In this document: piece after piece, positions 45,557 to 56,481 of the stretch
How the letters are laid out: every line of letters starts with the position of its first letter
How positions within the stretch are numbered: the stretch's first letter is position 1
Assembly: GCA_030062745.1 (NCBI GenBank)
Contig: CP099849.1
Span: 12,746,144 to 12,810,143, forward strand
Origin: Capitulum mitella
Lineage: Eukaryota > Arthropoda > Thecostraca > Pollicipedomorpha > Pollicipedidae
DNA length: 64,000 nucleotides
Direction: 5' to 3'
The notes under the pieces: generated by a model
Databases searched by the model: none
What the model was told of the DNA's origin: nothing
Seen by the model: the letters and a program-made list of their open reading frames with translations, nothing else
Translations under genes and position numbers: made by a program

Positions 45557-47442
45557 AATATTGCAGACGTACTACTGATATCAGATGTAAGAAATTTAGA
45601 CATAGGACAACGCGTACAACACTCGGCCTCAGCTCTTCAGTGTTGAAGGGTTTCGGGGTTCGGTACATGAAGGTAACGGGATGCAAGTCAGCTGGAGAAC
45701 CAGGTCTCATTAAGTACGATACCAAAGGCTCAAGCCCAAGATGGGAGGTCTCGCAAAGGTGTATACAAAACTCCAGTCGTGAAAATAACCCAATAAGTCT
45801 AGCAGCGTGATCGTGATGTACTTGAATGGGCTGAACAAGTTTCATGTTCAGCTTGGAAACTCATCTTGCAGTTAAGGTTTATGGATGCATGCAGATTATA
45901 CTACAGGCAAAGCCCGTTCGCTTGAGACCTATTTTCGAATATTTCTATGGTGCACGGACGATCTGGAACATTCACACGCTGACACTTTAAATTACAGCCT
46001 CGGGCTATAGCCGTCACACGGGACGAGAACTTTCAGCTTTCCCGCTGAAACGACCACCAGCAGTCCCACAAACCATCAAGACATGTCGCGACCAAACTGC
46101 AATTTTTCATGCCGTTCTTCACGATTCCCTTCCAGCGTGCGTTTTTAAATTGTCCGCTCTCCCATTCGTTTGGCCAATCAATAAATATGCAAAAATATCC
46201 TTACCAGGCGCTCCTTTTTCCAAGCCCAAAGAACGAAATATGTAATTCACACTACCGCCATGCACCAGTGCAGGGCGAACAGCCTACCGAGCCGCATGAA
46301 CCAAACCACGTCGCTCAGGGCTGGAACTCAGAACTGTTCGCCGAAATGTAAAATATAAAAAAATATAAAAATAATAAAAAAATAAAGAAATGAAATAAAA
46401 AAATACGATATAATAAAAAATAATAAACAAAAAATAAATAAAAAATAGTGCACCAGATCTCAGCGATGAAAATTACACCTCAGGCCAGCTATAGAGCATT
46501 CGCAGTCCGCAGTAACCAGCGGCCCAGATCCCAGTCAGACAGGGGAGGACAGAAGGTGAGTGCCTTTCTCCATGGTGTGAAGAAAGGCACCCACTCGCAC
46601 CTCCAGAGCAAGCGGTACAAATGTCGCAAGTACACGTCTAGTAATTGGGACTTCATATTTTGCCAAGAAACACATGAATGCTTCTACGTTTCGGTAAAGG
46701 CATCTACAGTTATCCATAGCCTGAGTCAATGTTAGACTGAAATGGATTCAGTAGCATGCAATTTGCTTCTGAATACAACCAGGAACTTCAGGGCTTTGAT
46801 AGAAATATACAGAACAATCCTTGATGTAATGCAGCAATGGCCTAATCGACAACGCAGCACACCCAGGCAATAAATGCGAGATATCTGTCATAGAGTATGC
46901 TGGTTTAACTAATTCTTTTCGCTGGGTGAAAAGTTAAACCCAAATAAAAGTTTTTCTGTTCATTTTTCGCAGCCTTGAGTGTTAGCTTATAGCAATACTG
47001 ACAGCATAACTTCCCGTCCTTTGCATCCATCTCGTGCAAACTGAAATCAGCAGTTTTTAAATTGCAAACAGCCTCAGATCAGAAGAATCATACAATATAC
47101 CTGATTCAGCAACCCGTAAATAATACTGGACAGTCAACGATCAGTATTACATCGCTCTGTGATGCATGACTTTATGAAACTGTATGTTACTTATATGTAA
47201 AGACGAAAGCGTAGGCTCTCCAAAATTATTGCAAATCCAACCCAACCCTTCGGCGCAGGTTGACGTCGCAGCTGTGCCATGTATCATTCAGCTGTGTCTG
47301 TTGGCTTGACAGACTTCATTCGACATGCCCTTTTGACCCGGCGTATGCCCATTTGACGCTCGTTTTTCGTTCCGGCCCAACGAACTTTTTTCGTGCTACA
47401 AGAAAAAAAAACGTTGCGACTTTCTTGTGTTGTCTCTTGACA
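45557..47442. other. Unassigned; A-rich tract
   Basis: No gene supported. An A-rich simple sequence (AAATAAAAA type) at 46345-46447 could be the tail of a degraded retroelement. A hairpin (gtgcctttct / agaaaggcac) lies at 46560-46596. The 95-codon frame at 46448-46735 has no recognisable domain. Confidence 0.4.
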
Positions 47443-47448
47443 TTTATT
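47443..47448 (-). terminator. Possible poly(A) signal of the minus-strand secreted gene
   Basis: AATAAA on the minus strand, about 270 nt downstream of the stop codon at 47716-47718. It is the nearest consensus hexamer I found in that direction. Confidence 0.35.
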
Positions 47449-47715
47449 ACAAAGCATGACTTCTGATATTTCACGCAGTTCACGTCTGAGTTAAAGACCG
47501 CGCTGGAATTTCACATAATCAGTACTGACGGCAAAATGCATAGGTGGCAATCGCTCCAACTTTTAAAGATTTGTTTACTTTTACCGTAGCTGAAGGGTTG
47601 AACTGGCGGAATTCTTCGAGGCATTGGGTGTTATGAGCTAAAACATGAATAGTTCTACCTCACCAATTTCCACAGGACATTGGGCGACGAATTAGGCCCC
47701 ATTTGAGGTCCCGTG

Positions 47716-48299
47716 CTAATCAGCATGGGGTCTTCTACCACCGCGTCTGCCTCCCATGTTATTCATATTTCTTCTCATCCCTCTCCCGTTGTTATTCATT
47801 CCGCGCATGTTCATGCCGGGCATGTTCATGGCGGGCGTGTTCATGGCGGGCATGCCTCCGCCTTGGCCGCCGACGCCAACGCCAACGCCGCCGCCGAGCG
47901 CCGGTCGGCCGACGCCGACGAACACGTTACCGTTGGCAGCCGCCTGGCCCGGCAGCAGCACGGGCCCGACGTGCTGCGAGCTGGCCGTGACGGCGTTGTT
48001 GCCGTCGAATCGGCCGGTGCCCTGCACGGCGCCCTGCACGCCGACGTTGGCGGCCGCGCTGACGCCCAGGCCGCTGGCCACGTGGCCTACCGGGCGGCCG
48101 CCAGCGCCGACCAGCACGCCGGCCTGCGCCACCTGCTGGGCGCCGTTGGCCGAGCCGGCCACAGCGCTGCCCAGCGCGCCGTTCCGTGCGGCGCCCTGGT
48201 TGCTGGCGGCACCGAACGCCGTGACGCCGCCCAGCCGGCTCTGCGTGCCCGTCACCACGGCGCCCTGCTGCGTGAACGCGCCGTGGCCGGCCGAGGCGC
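47716..48299 (-). CDS. Secreted low-complexity Gly/Ala/Met-rich protein, exon 2
   Basis: Encodes residues 77-270 of the predicted protein and ends at TAG (47716-47718). The acceptor is CGGCAG (plus-strand complement at 48300-48305); it completes a Gly codon (g|gc) with exon 1. The chain is Gly/Ala/Val/Asn/Gln-rich (for example GVQGAVQGTG), then a GVGVGVGG run, then a Met-rich tail with MPAMNTPAMNMPGMNMRGM, ending in basic RRGGRRPHAD. No Cys, Lys, Tyr, Trp, Ile or Glu is seen in the mature chain. Such compositions occur in structural secretions (cuticle, silk, shell or cement proteins), but I do not recognise a family. Long plus-strand frames here (47713-48468) are shadows of the GC-rich sequence. 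Confidence 0.7.
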
Positions 48300-48672
48300 C
48301 TGCCGAGGGTGGCGACAGGTCAGATGGGGCGGTAGGGACAAGGTTCGTCACGTGCCATGGAACGTCATACATTTCAGTCTGATTTGGCTCGAGGTGCCTG
48401 ATTTAAGAAACTGTAAACGCATCTCTGATCTCCGCAAGAATGAAACTTGGATAACCGTTTTCATTTAATAACCAAACGTTGGCAAGAATCGGGTAAAATT
48501 AAAAAGACGTCAGTATCCCCTAGCCCACGCATAATGTAGACTGAAACATCCAAGAAAGGCAGAGCAACGTCTCATCCAAATTTAACTACGGTGTACAAAT
48601 GGACTAATAGGAGTTCACTAGCTTAACGTTCCCCATACTTTAGTAATAGGGAGAGGTCTGCTCGCCACCTAC
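48300..48672 (-). other. Intron of the secreted low-complexity gene
   Basis: A 373-bp intron, GTAGGT...CGGCAG on the minus strand, phase 1. It is AT-richer than the exons. Confidence 0.7.
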
Positions 48673-48901
48673 CCTGCAGTGTGGCGGCGGCGTTAGAGGC
48701 GCGTGTATCCAGCTGAGTATGACCGGGCAAGTGGAGCAGGCCCTGCGAGCCGGCCGCCGCCGCGCCGCGGACCGTGTTCACCAGAGACGCGCCGCCCGTC
48801 GTGGAGCCGCTCTGCGAGCCGGTCACCGCGCTGAGCACGTTGTTGGGAGCCGCCCGCGACGCGGCGAGACCGACGCAGAGGGCGAGCAGGAGGCAGCGCA
48901 T
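48673..48901 (-). CDS. Secreted low-complexity protein, exon 1 with signal peptide
   Basis: ATG at 48901-48899 in the context GCCGCCACC-ATG, a near-ideal Kozak sequence. Translation starts MRCLLLALCVGLAASRA and then APNNVLSAVTGSQ: a typical signal peptide of about 17 residues, with cleavage predicted near Ala17. It continues as Gly/Ala/Ser/Thr-rich sequence to ATLQ. The donor is GTAGGT at 48672 (minus). The 229 nt leave 1 nt for the Gly codon completed by exon 2. The promoter is immediately upstream. Confidence 0.75.
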
Positions 48902-48931
48902 GGTGGCGGCGGCAGTCCAGCGAGGCAGCGG

Positions 48932-48962
48932 TGACCGGCCGGCCAGGTCGGGCCGCTTTATA
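48932..48962 (-). promoter_or_regulatory. TATA box and initiator of the secreted protein gene
   Basis: TATAAAG on the minus strand (plus 48956-48962), preceded by GCGG. A TCAC initiator-like motif places +1 near 48932, exactly 30 nt downstream of the TATA box, giving a 5'UTR of about 31 nt. The spacing and strong Kozak suggest a highly transcribed gene. Confidence 0.6.
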
Positions 48963-51480
48963 CCGCGATGCCGCAAAGGTCACGGTCCGTGCGTGGCGCG
49001 CGCCGACGGCTGTTCTCCGAGACCGGAGGCCGCCTGTCACCGGGCCCTTCACCCGGCCGGCGCCGTCACAGGCGTCACACGTGACACGGCGCCCACGCGG
49101 CGATCTGGGCCGCACGCAGAGTGACGGTCGGGAGGCGCGTGGGCGGCCAATGTCAAGGCGGACCGATGGGACTGACAGGAGCGGCCGCCAGCTCCTCGCA
49201 CGTGCGCAGCAGCGCTCCGGAGGTCGGTGCGAGCTTGCGCTTGGCTGACGAAGTAAGGCGTCCTTCGAGAGGACGAGTAAGGCAAATGTTCCCGGCATTG
49301 CCTGAGATGTTCTGACACCCGCGACGGCCGGGGAGGATGGTCGGGCAACATCAAATCCCCTCGTACATCGGGAAGTAATAGCCAGATCTAAATGCTTCAA
49401 ACGCCAGTCGATACAGCGTGTCTGTCTTATTTCAGGACGTACAGCATGCAACATTATCTCTTAGGTCACCTCAGACGTCACAGGTCAAGAGTGAAAATTT
49501 TAAAATTAATTGCGTACAAATGTGCAGAGCGCTGAACCCCCTTATGTCATAAAACACCTTCATACGATTTTAGCGATACGATGTCCGGCAAAGTTTGGCT
49601 GTCACGGACGCTTGTGCCAATCTGAAGGTCGTTCACCACAGACCAACATATTCTGGTGTCTGGTGCCGAAACATTTCAGCCTAGGTGTCGCCTAAGCACT
49701 GGGCACTGGTCTTGATACCACTGCCGGTAGGGGCGTTGCCGGTTGGGGGAAGGCACCTCCTCTCACTGGGCCATCCTGTCCCCCCAGCCACCGTCCATTC
49801 CCCTTCCCCCTGCGTGAAATCCTGGCGACGCCACGCACTGCCGGCACCGCGGTAACCAGATATTTCATCTGCAGTCGATGTAAGCCTTCCCAAAGAACTG
49901 CTCATAAATGCCCCGCCAGTCCCTCTTCCCCTTCCAGATGCAGTAAATGCCCTTCTGAGGGCGAAGACCCCATTAGTTTTAAGCAGCATGAGGTTCAGTA
50001 GCGGCGGAACCTCTGTGGAGATGGGGGGGGGCAAACGTGGTTTTTATCTCGTTTCTTTCAATGCCCCGTCATTGGGTGCTCCGTCACTGGGTCATAAACG
50101 TTACCCATTTGGGGGGGGGCCAGCTGCCCCTCCCCCTCCCCGGCTCCAACGTGTGTTGCACGGCGGCCAACCGGCCGCCGAATCTTCAGTCATGTCACGG
50201 CGGCGCTGCCGTCAAATTGCCGTTTTCACACGTTTTCGGATCGGAGCGCTCTACCTGGTTTATAGCTCCTTGTCTGCACTGACCATCATTACGGGACGGA
50301 TTAGACGTCGAGTAGTTTTGGCACCCTCTGCCGTTGCGGGTGTGATCGCAGATGTCACAGAAGTCGCCGATATGTTGTCTTTCATCGAAAACAATGGATT
50401 CATCGTGCTAATCCGAGACAAGGTGCTGACCACTCAGAGAAAAAAAGCGCGTTAGTTCGGTGTCAGGTAGTAGATTCTGGCTAGATCAGTCTTCCACTAA
50501 TCTTCATAAAATCAATAAAGGAATATTTCTGAGATAAAAGCAGAACAAAATGAAATTCTTACTGCTAACTGGAAGATCACAAGTTCCTAAAACAATGACA
50601 TATCTTAAATTATCTATGAATAAATGCATGATCCAAAGTTCCATTTATTATACACATTGAGCAGTCTTCTAAAAGTCTCTATTCGGATTACTTCTCTCTT
50701 TCTGGACATGCTATTCTGCTACGATCCATTTGCCCACATGACCTACGCTTAGAGTAAATACCATAGGCATTCTGGCGACATCCAAGAATATTCCTATCGC
50801 CTCATAAATATGCGCATGCACGGACAGGTGATTACGAAGCAGAAGCTACCAAGGTGCTTACTTCCGGCCAGCGATCATCGCGCCTCGAATTGAACCGTGC
50901 GGAGTGTCGAGTGTCGATGTCAAAGGACGCGTGCTTTGATGCTGGGAGATTGTGGTCACGAATGTCCAAGGCTTGGCCTAAATTGTTCGTATTCCAAACC
51001 AGACACTAAGAGAGCACATGAGTCCTACAGTCCAAGCTACTGAAATTTATATTATGCGAAGCGGTTCTGCAAGGGCGAAGGCCACCGGCCCCGAGATTTC
51101 TCGTTTGATTTAGTGCAAAGCCCAAATTTTCCCTGCTTTGTATAGTGAAAATGCAAAACAGTTGCTGACAAGGGGAGAGGGTGTGCCCGTTGGGTTCGCC
51201 TACGTTTGAAGCGAAAGACTACGATAAGATATCAAGAACCGTTCTCTCCATTTTGTGTCTTTACAAATTATGTTTCATTTTGTGTGGAATAAACCATCGG
51301 TATGTAACTGGAGCATGTTTCTCAATTTTTGAGATGTATGATAATGCTGTCGACACAATTTTATCATGCCCGGTGCAGGTTTTGCTCGCCTGATACCTTT
51401 GGAAAGGTATGAAGAAAACCGTACTTGTCGTCACACAGAAGTTGATAAGCATACATTACCTTGGTTCTATTCCCATTATT
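48963..51480. other. Upstream of the secreted gene, unassigned
   Basis: GC-rich to about 49320, with many long overlapping frames (for example 48693-49454 minus) that are compositional. At 49805-49835 there is a GAAATCCTGGCGACGCCAC terminus like that of the 'GAGAC' elements, and poly-G runs occur at 50023 and 50112. From about 50500 to 51480 I see only unique AT-rich sequence. Confidence 0.4.
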
Positions 51481-51670
51481 CCATTTTGCTCTGATCAGAC
51501 TTGTGATCAGTTCACGGAATTGTGAATCAGTTTGATTCTGATTCACTGCCCAAGATGATTCTGATTCTGATTTACATTGAGAAAGACAACATTGATTCGA
51601 TTCCGATTCAAAGATTATTTGAATTTTCTTGATGGTTTGATTCATGATTCACCATTTGATTCAGGGTCCA
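51480..51670. repeat. Cluster of GATTC-type short repeats, possible hAT end
   Basis: Variants of GATTCTGATTC and GTGAATCAG are repeated on both strands (51505-51665). The arrangement resembles the subterminal repeat clusters of the hAT elements at 40928 and 56482, but no opposite end was located. Confidence 0.4.
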
Positions 51671-52059
51671 GTTATATACCGTGCTTGTTTTCTGCTGTCA
51701 GAATGCAGTACTTAAGTTCTGGGTCTTGTGTTATCCCAAAACCTGGTATGGATTATTGGATAATATTAGGGAACAATAGTAGGGTTAATTATATATTCCA
51801 TTAAATTTGTACGCATGGGCATATAATTCCGTGTCCAGATTTAATTTCCATTAAGTATAAAGATGTGAAAATCCCAGTGTGCAAATCAGCGACGGCGGAA
51901 AAGGGGGGGCAGGAGGGGCGGCCGCCCCCCCACCCAGAAATTTCGGTCACTGCACCAAGCAAAATCGTGAAAAATCAGCCTTACGCTATTAAAAAAAAAG
52001 AAAAAATCGATGTACGAACCGGAAGAAAACGTACTCCGAATATACAAGAAGGCTTTGTG

Positions 52060-54545
52060 CTATGAAGAGAGGCCTGTGGTCTGAATGAGCGTTTAGAGAC
52101 CCCTGCTAGCTGGTAGGGGAATTCACAGCTTGTTTCAGGAGGGCCCCCTGTAGACCCATAAAGGACCCCTGCCAGCCTCTGAAGGGACCTCCTTTCGGTC
52201 TGGAAATAGGGCCCTGCCCCTGCCTCCAGAGGTCGACATGGGCCCTTAACAGACAGATAGAATGCCCTCTACAGATAGGCAGTGGCACCCTGACCAACAG
52301 GTACCCCTAAACGATTGTTCAGGAGCCCCTGCTTTCCTGTACAGATGCCCCTGCCGACCTGTAACAGGCACCCGCCAGATCGCCAGGAACATCTTTACAG
52401 GTGAGCATGGGCCCGTTTACACTTCAGCGAGGTACCTTTACAAACCGACAATAATTTTAACCACTTGGGGTCCCACTAATTACGAGGGCCAGGCGCGGAT
52501 CCAAAGGGGAGCAATTAGGGTGGCCGCCCCCTCCCCCTGAGGACTGAGAAGGGGCCCCTGTCAGACTTAAAAGGAGGCCCGAAGGGGCCCCGTATGAGCT
52601 TCACGGGGTCACCATAAAAACCTGACATGCTCTTGATGTAGTCAGAGAGGCCTCCTGGAGGGCTAGATGACTTCTGAGACACATAGAGGGTTCCTGAAGC
52701 TCCCAAAGGGCCTCTGAGACCACAACAGGGTCCCAATACGGCAGAGTGTTCCCGAGACCGCCAGATGGCTCATAGGGCCCCTGAGACGGCCAAGATGAGG
52801 ACTGAGTCCCTAGGGCGCCCCTGTGAGTGAAAAGCTGAAGGTTCTTGATGTAGTCAGAGGGCCTCCGGGAAGGTTAATGAGACCCTGACACGGTAAGATG
52901 GCCCTTAAGATAGAAAGAAGGGCCCTTGAAACTCTTCGAGGGTCCCTGGGACTGCAAGGGGCCCCAACACGGCAAAGCGTCCATGAGACATTGCCAGAGA
53001 GGCACCTGAGACGGAAAGAACTTTAAATGGTGCCTGGCACGGCATAAGGAGAACCTGGCCAGCCAGAGGGGCCCACTGAACGGGGATTCGTCGATAACCT
53101 ACTCAGTCTCGAGAGGAGCCACAAATGGGCTACACTGGCCTTTTTGAAACCTTTGGGGTTCTTGGTGCTGTCAAAGGTCCTCGGGAAGGTCAGGTGGTTT
53201 TTGGGACGGCAAGATGGGCCTGTACACCGCAGATGACCCCTGAGAACGCCAAAAAGGTCCCAGGACCCCTGCGAGACAATGACGACAAGAGTGCCTCTGA
53301 AACGGTATTTGGACTTTATGGGGGCGCTGGGCGGAAAGAGGGTCCCCGAATGTAATAAGTGGGCTCCTGGCACGGGCAAGATCCCCCTGAAACTGCCAGC
53401 GAGGCATATGAAGCGCCAACAAAACGGCTAGGACTGTTACGGTTAGAGGGGTCCTAAAAGACTGCCAGATATACCTCATGTAACAGAGGAAGGCCCCTGA
53501 TACAGCCATGGGGACCACCGGGGGCGTTCAGAGGGTCTATGACACTGCACAGGGGCCCTGGAATTGCCAAAAGGTCTTTTGTAACTGTCAAAGAGTCCTG
53601 AGATGGCAAAAATGTTTCCCAGAGACGATAAGAGGGGTATCCAGGGCCGCAGGGGGTCCACTGAAACTGCTAGAGAGGGACTTTTGAGACTGCTAACTAA
53701 AAGTCTCTAGCAATAGGGGCCACTGAGACGACCAGAGGGGCCCCTGAAACTATAGACCTTGAGACGCCCAGACTGCTCGTGAAACGGTCAAAGGACTTGG
53801 GCGATTGCAAAAGGAGCCCCTGTCACAGCAGAGAGAGGCTTATACAGGGCCCTTTTTAGTGCCTGAGGGGCTCCTTAGACGGCAAAAACGTCTCAGGGAC
53901 AACAAAAAGGAATCCGAGACGGTTTAAGCGTCCCTGAAACTACTCGATGGGAAACTTCCAAAGGAGCACCTGAGACGTCCCGCGGGACACGTAAATTGGT
54001 AAAAGGGACCTGAGACCACTAAAGGATCCTGGCACGGCAGACTCCCCGAGACCACCAAAAGTGCTCCTGTAATTGCAGAGGGAACCTAAACTAAGCTGAC
54101 CTAAACTGAACTAAACTAGACTAAACTAACCTAAACTAACAAAAATCCGGAAGCTACGGGATTGGGAGGGGGGGGGGACAGACGGGCTCCTGAACCAGAT
54201 ACAGACACGACATTTCAAATGAAGGGAGGGACGGAGCCGCCTAAAATCTCGCCGTTTTCGTCATATTTCGGGCACTCTGTTCGGAAACAAAACGCAGAAT
54301 TTTCTCAAATGAGATGACACGTTTGAATTTTTTGGTCACCTTATATCGTAAAAAGCAGAAATACATCATTTTCCATACCTGGAGGGCAAAAAATGGGGGC
54401 CCCGCGCTGACCATTTGCCTCCACCTCCCTCCCCCGCCTTAGCGAAATCTTGGATCCGCCCTTGGCGAGGGCTCCCATTGGTTTCGAGGGTCCCCTTGAT
54501 CCGATTTGCCCTCCCCCTGGGCGGAATCCTGGCTACGCCCCTGAT
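52060..54545 (+). repeat. 'GAGAC' long degenerate repeat element, longest copy
   Basis: About 2.5 kb. 52080-52490 is the part shared with 20171-20490; 52560-54090 is the irregular GGGCCCCTGAGAC succession colinear with 36720-38290; 54230-54390 is the AT-rich portion; and the terminus GCGGAATCCTGGCTACGCCCCTG ends at about 54543. A CTAAA-type short repeat at 54084-54140 is specific to this copy. No coding capacity. The superfamily is unclear. Confidence 0.65.
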
Positions 54546-56473
54546 CCATTATGTGAGAGATTTGGCGCTGGCATTGTTAAGCCATGTGTGTGTGGGGGAC
54601 AGGCAAAGCTGCTTTGGCAAGTGCTTGAGATAATGATTTCGTTCTCGTATGATAGTCTGTAAGAGCTTTGTTACTAAGCGTCGAGTCATAGCTTAATGTT
54701 GTGGGAGGAATTGCCTTTCAACCGTTTACAAATGTATTTCATAATAATGTTGAATTCGTGATGTAAACGCAAACATCATAGCAAGCAGAAGTTTGTATCA
54801 TTCGCCATTCTGAAGATGGATACCCAAAGTCAAAGACCTGAAAAATGGCAATGAGTACAGACCTGAACAGAAAAATCAACGCATGTTGGAGAACACAAGT
54901 ATGCACTAGCGCCAAAACCTGAAAAGAGGTTTGCTTATTAAAAGAAAAATTGGGCGATAACAAAAAGAACGAAGTTCAGTTTTTTCGAGATGGGAAAAGA
55001 AGGTAACCCAAATGAGGTCGGCTGTTGATCCGACAGAGCTTGCCCCCCAGCCGAAAATGCAATCCGCCGTCCCTGGTGCAAATGCATTAGCCACGGTGTC
55101 CGAAATTAGACAGTATTCTCATGTCGATCGTGCCCTGCAAACATGTTTCGAGAAGCTCCATGCGCGTACGTGCAGTCTTGTTATCTCAAGCTTCACCACA
55201 TTGATGCCAGTTTAAAGCAAGCCACGTTTCCCAGTGTTTCCAGGTCATATCTTGCCTATGTGTGCTGCGACAATATTACAATGAATCTCCATGTTATTTT
55301 TTGTCATTGGTAACGTGACGGTTCATGACCAATTTCGTTTTCACGTCAAAAGCAACGTTTGTTGTTGGGAGCGACATTGCCCCGTACGTAAACAGAGGAA
55401 TGCACTCGTATTTCATGTGTGTAACATGTCCTCTAATTCGATCAATGGATGAGTAGGTATTGTCCCATCATCGTCTTAGTTTATTGGATTGTTTAACCGT
55501 CGACTTTCTAGGAGGAGGGGAGGGGCGTTAAAAGCCATCGATTTTTTTTTCTCTGCGCCTTAGCTCCAAAACCGCGCGCCGCAGCCCCGCCATACGTATG
55601 TACCTATCGTTGCATTATTTATGTATATCTTGGTTAAACTGCATTTTCCAAGTTCATCCATTTCTCGGATCGATTAGTCGGATCACATCAAATTGCTGAC
55701 TGTTGGAATATGCTCCAGTGACTTCTTCGGATAAAGTGTTGTTCAAAATTAAGCGTCGCTTATAATAAGAAACGGACCTCAATCGTGATGCATGATGTCA
55801 TCATTGGCAACAAGTTTTGAAATGTAATGGGAAAACCAACTTATCTGCATCTGAAAAAATGCGAAGAAGTCAGGTGTTGTTTATTGTAGAATAGCATGCA
55901 ATCTTAACACACGCTTTTCCATCGCAAAACGCGTAACAACATAAAAACACTGCAAGTGGCCAACTCCAGTACGCAGTGCAGTTTTTTTTGTAGCACGCGG
56001 AATTATAAAGAAACAAAACTGCTTGTAATCCGCATACATAGATTGGTCTGCGTATATGCGCTAGGACTTCGTGGCAGCAAAACTACACATTAAGTTCAAG
56101 AAGAGGAGGAAGAAATCGTCAAGTCCGGCGGTGCAGGCGATTTGGAAGCGGCGGGCCGGGTCACTTGTTGGTTCCCGTGACTAGCATAGGTCAGAATTGG
56201 CCGAGCGTTTTCCAAGAGCACAGTAAATTATTTTGCAAGTTGGAAAAGCTGCAGTGAATGCATAAGCACGACATATAGTTATCCCATGCCTTAGCGGTCT
56301 ATCCAGGGGTCACTGGTTTCGACCGGGCAAACCTCGGAATTCATGGGGTGGGATGAAGCACTAATTTCGAGATGAGATATTTTGCATGTTTTTTTTCAGT
56401 TCGTCACAACAGCAAAATACCAGTGTAGGTGACCTGACGAAGATCGGTTACTTTGTTTTTTTTCCTATTCATA
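54546..56473 (+). other. Unassigned stretch before hAT element
   Basis: No gene firmly supported. A 67-codon frame at 55012-55215 reads SAVDPTELAPQPKMQSAVPG and then HVDRALQTCFEKLHAR, and could be cut by a GTACGTG donor at 55168; I do not recognise it. CTGAAGATGG at 54811 resembles Penelope-like element tails. Confidence 0.3.
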
Positions 56474-56481
56474 CCAGTTTG
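56474..56481. repeat. Target-site duplication CCAGTTTG (left)
   Basis: Exact match to 60164-60171, flanking the terminal repeats CATAGGTGGGCA. Confidence 0.9.

Noticed and set aside
47713..48468. 251- and 208-codon plus-strand frames over the secreted gene
   Set aside because: They run antisense to a spliced gene with promoter, signal peptide and matching splice phases. Very GC-rich sequence lacks stops in several frames.
48693..49454. 253-codon minus-strand Arg-rich frame
   Set aside because: It is out of frame with the signal-peptide exon and extends through its promoter; composition is typical of GC-rich noncoding sequence.
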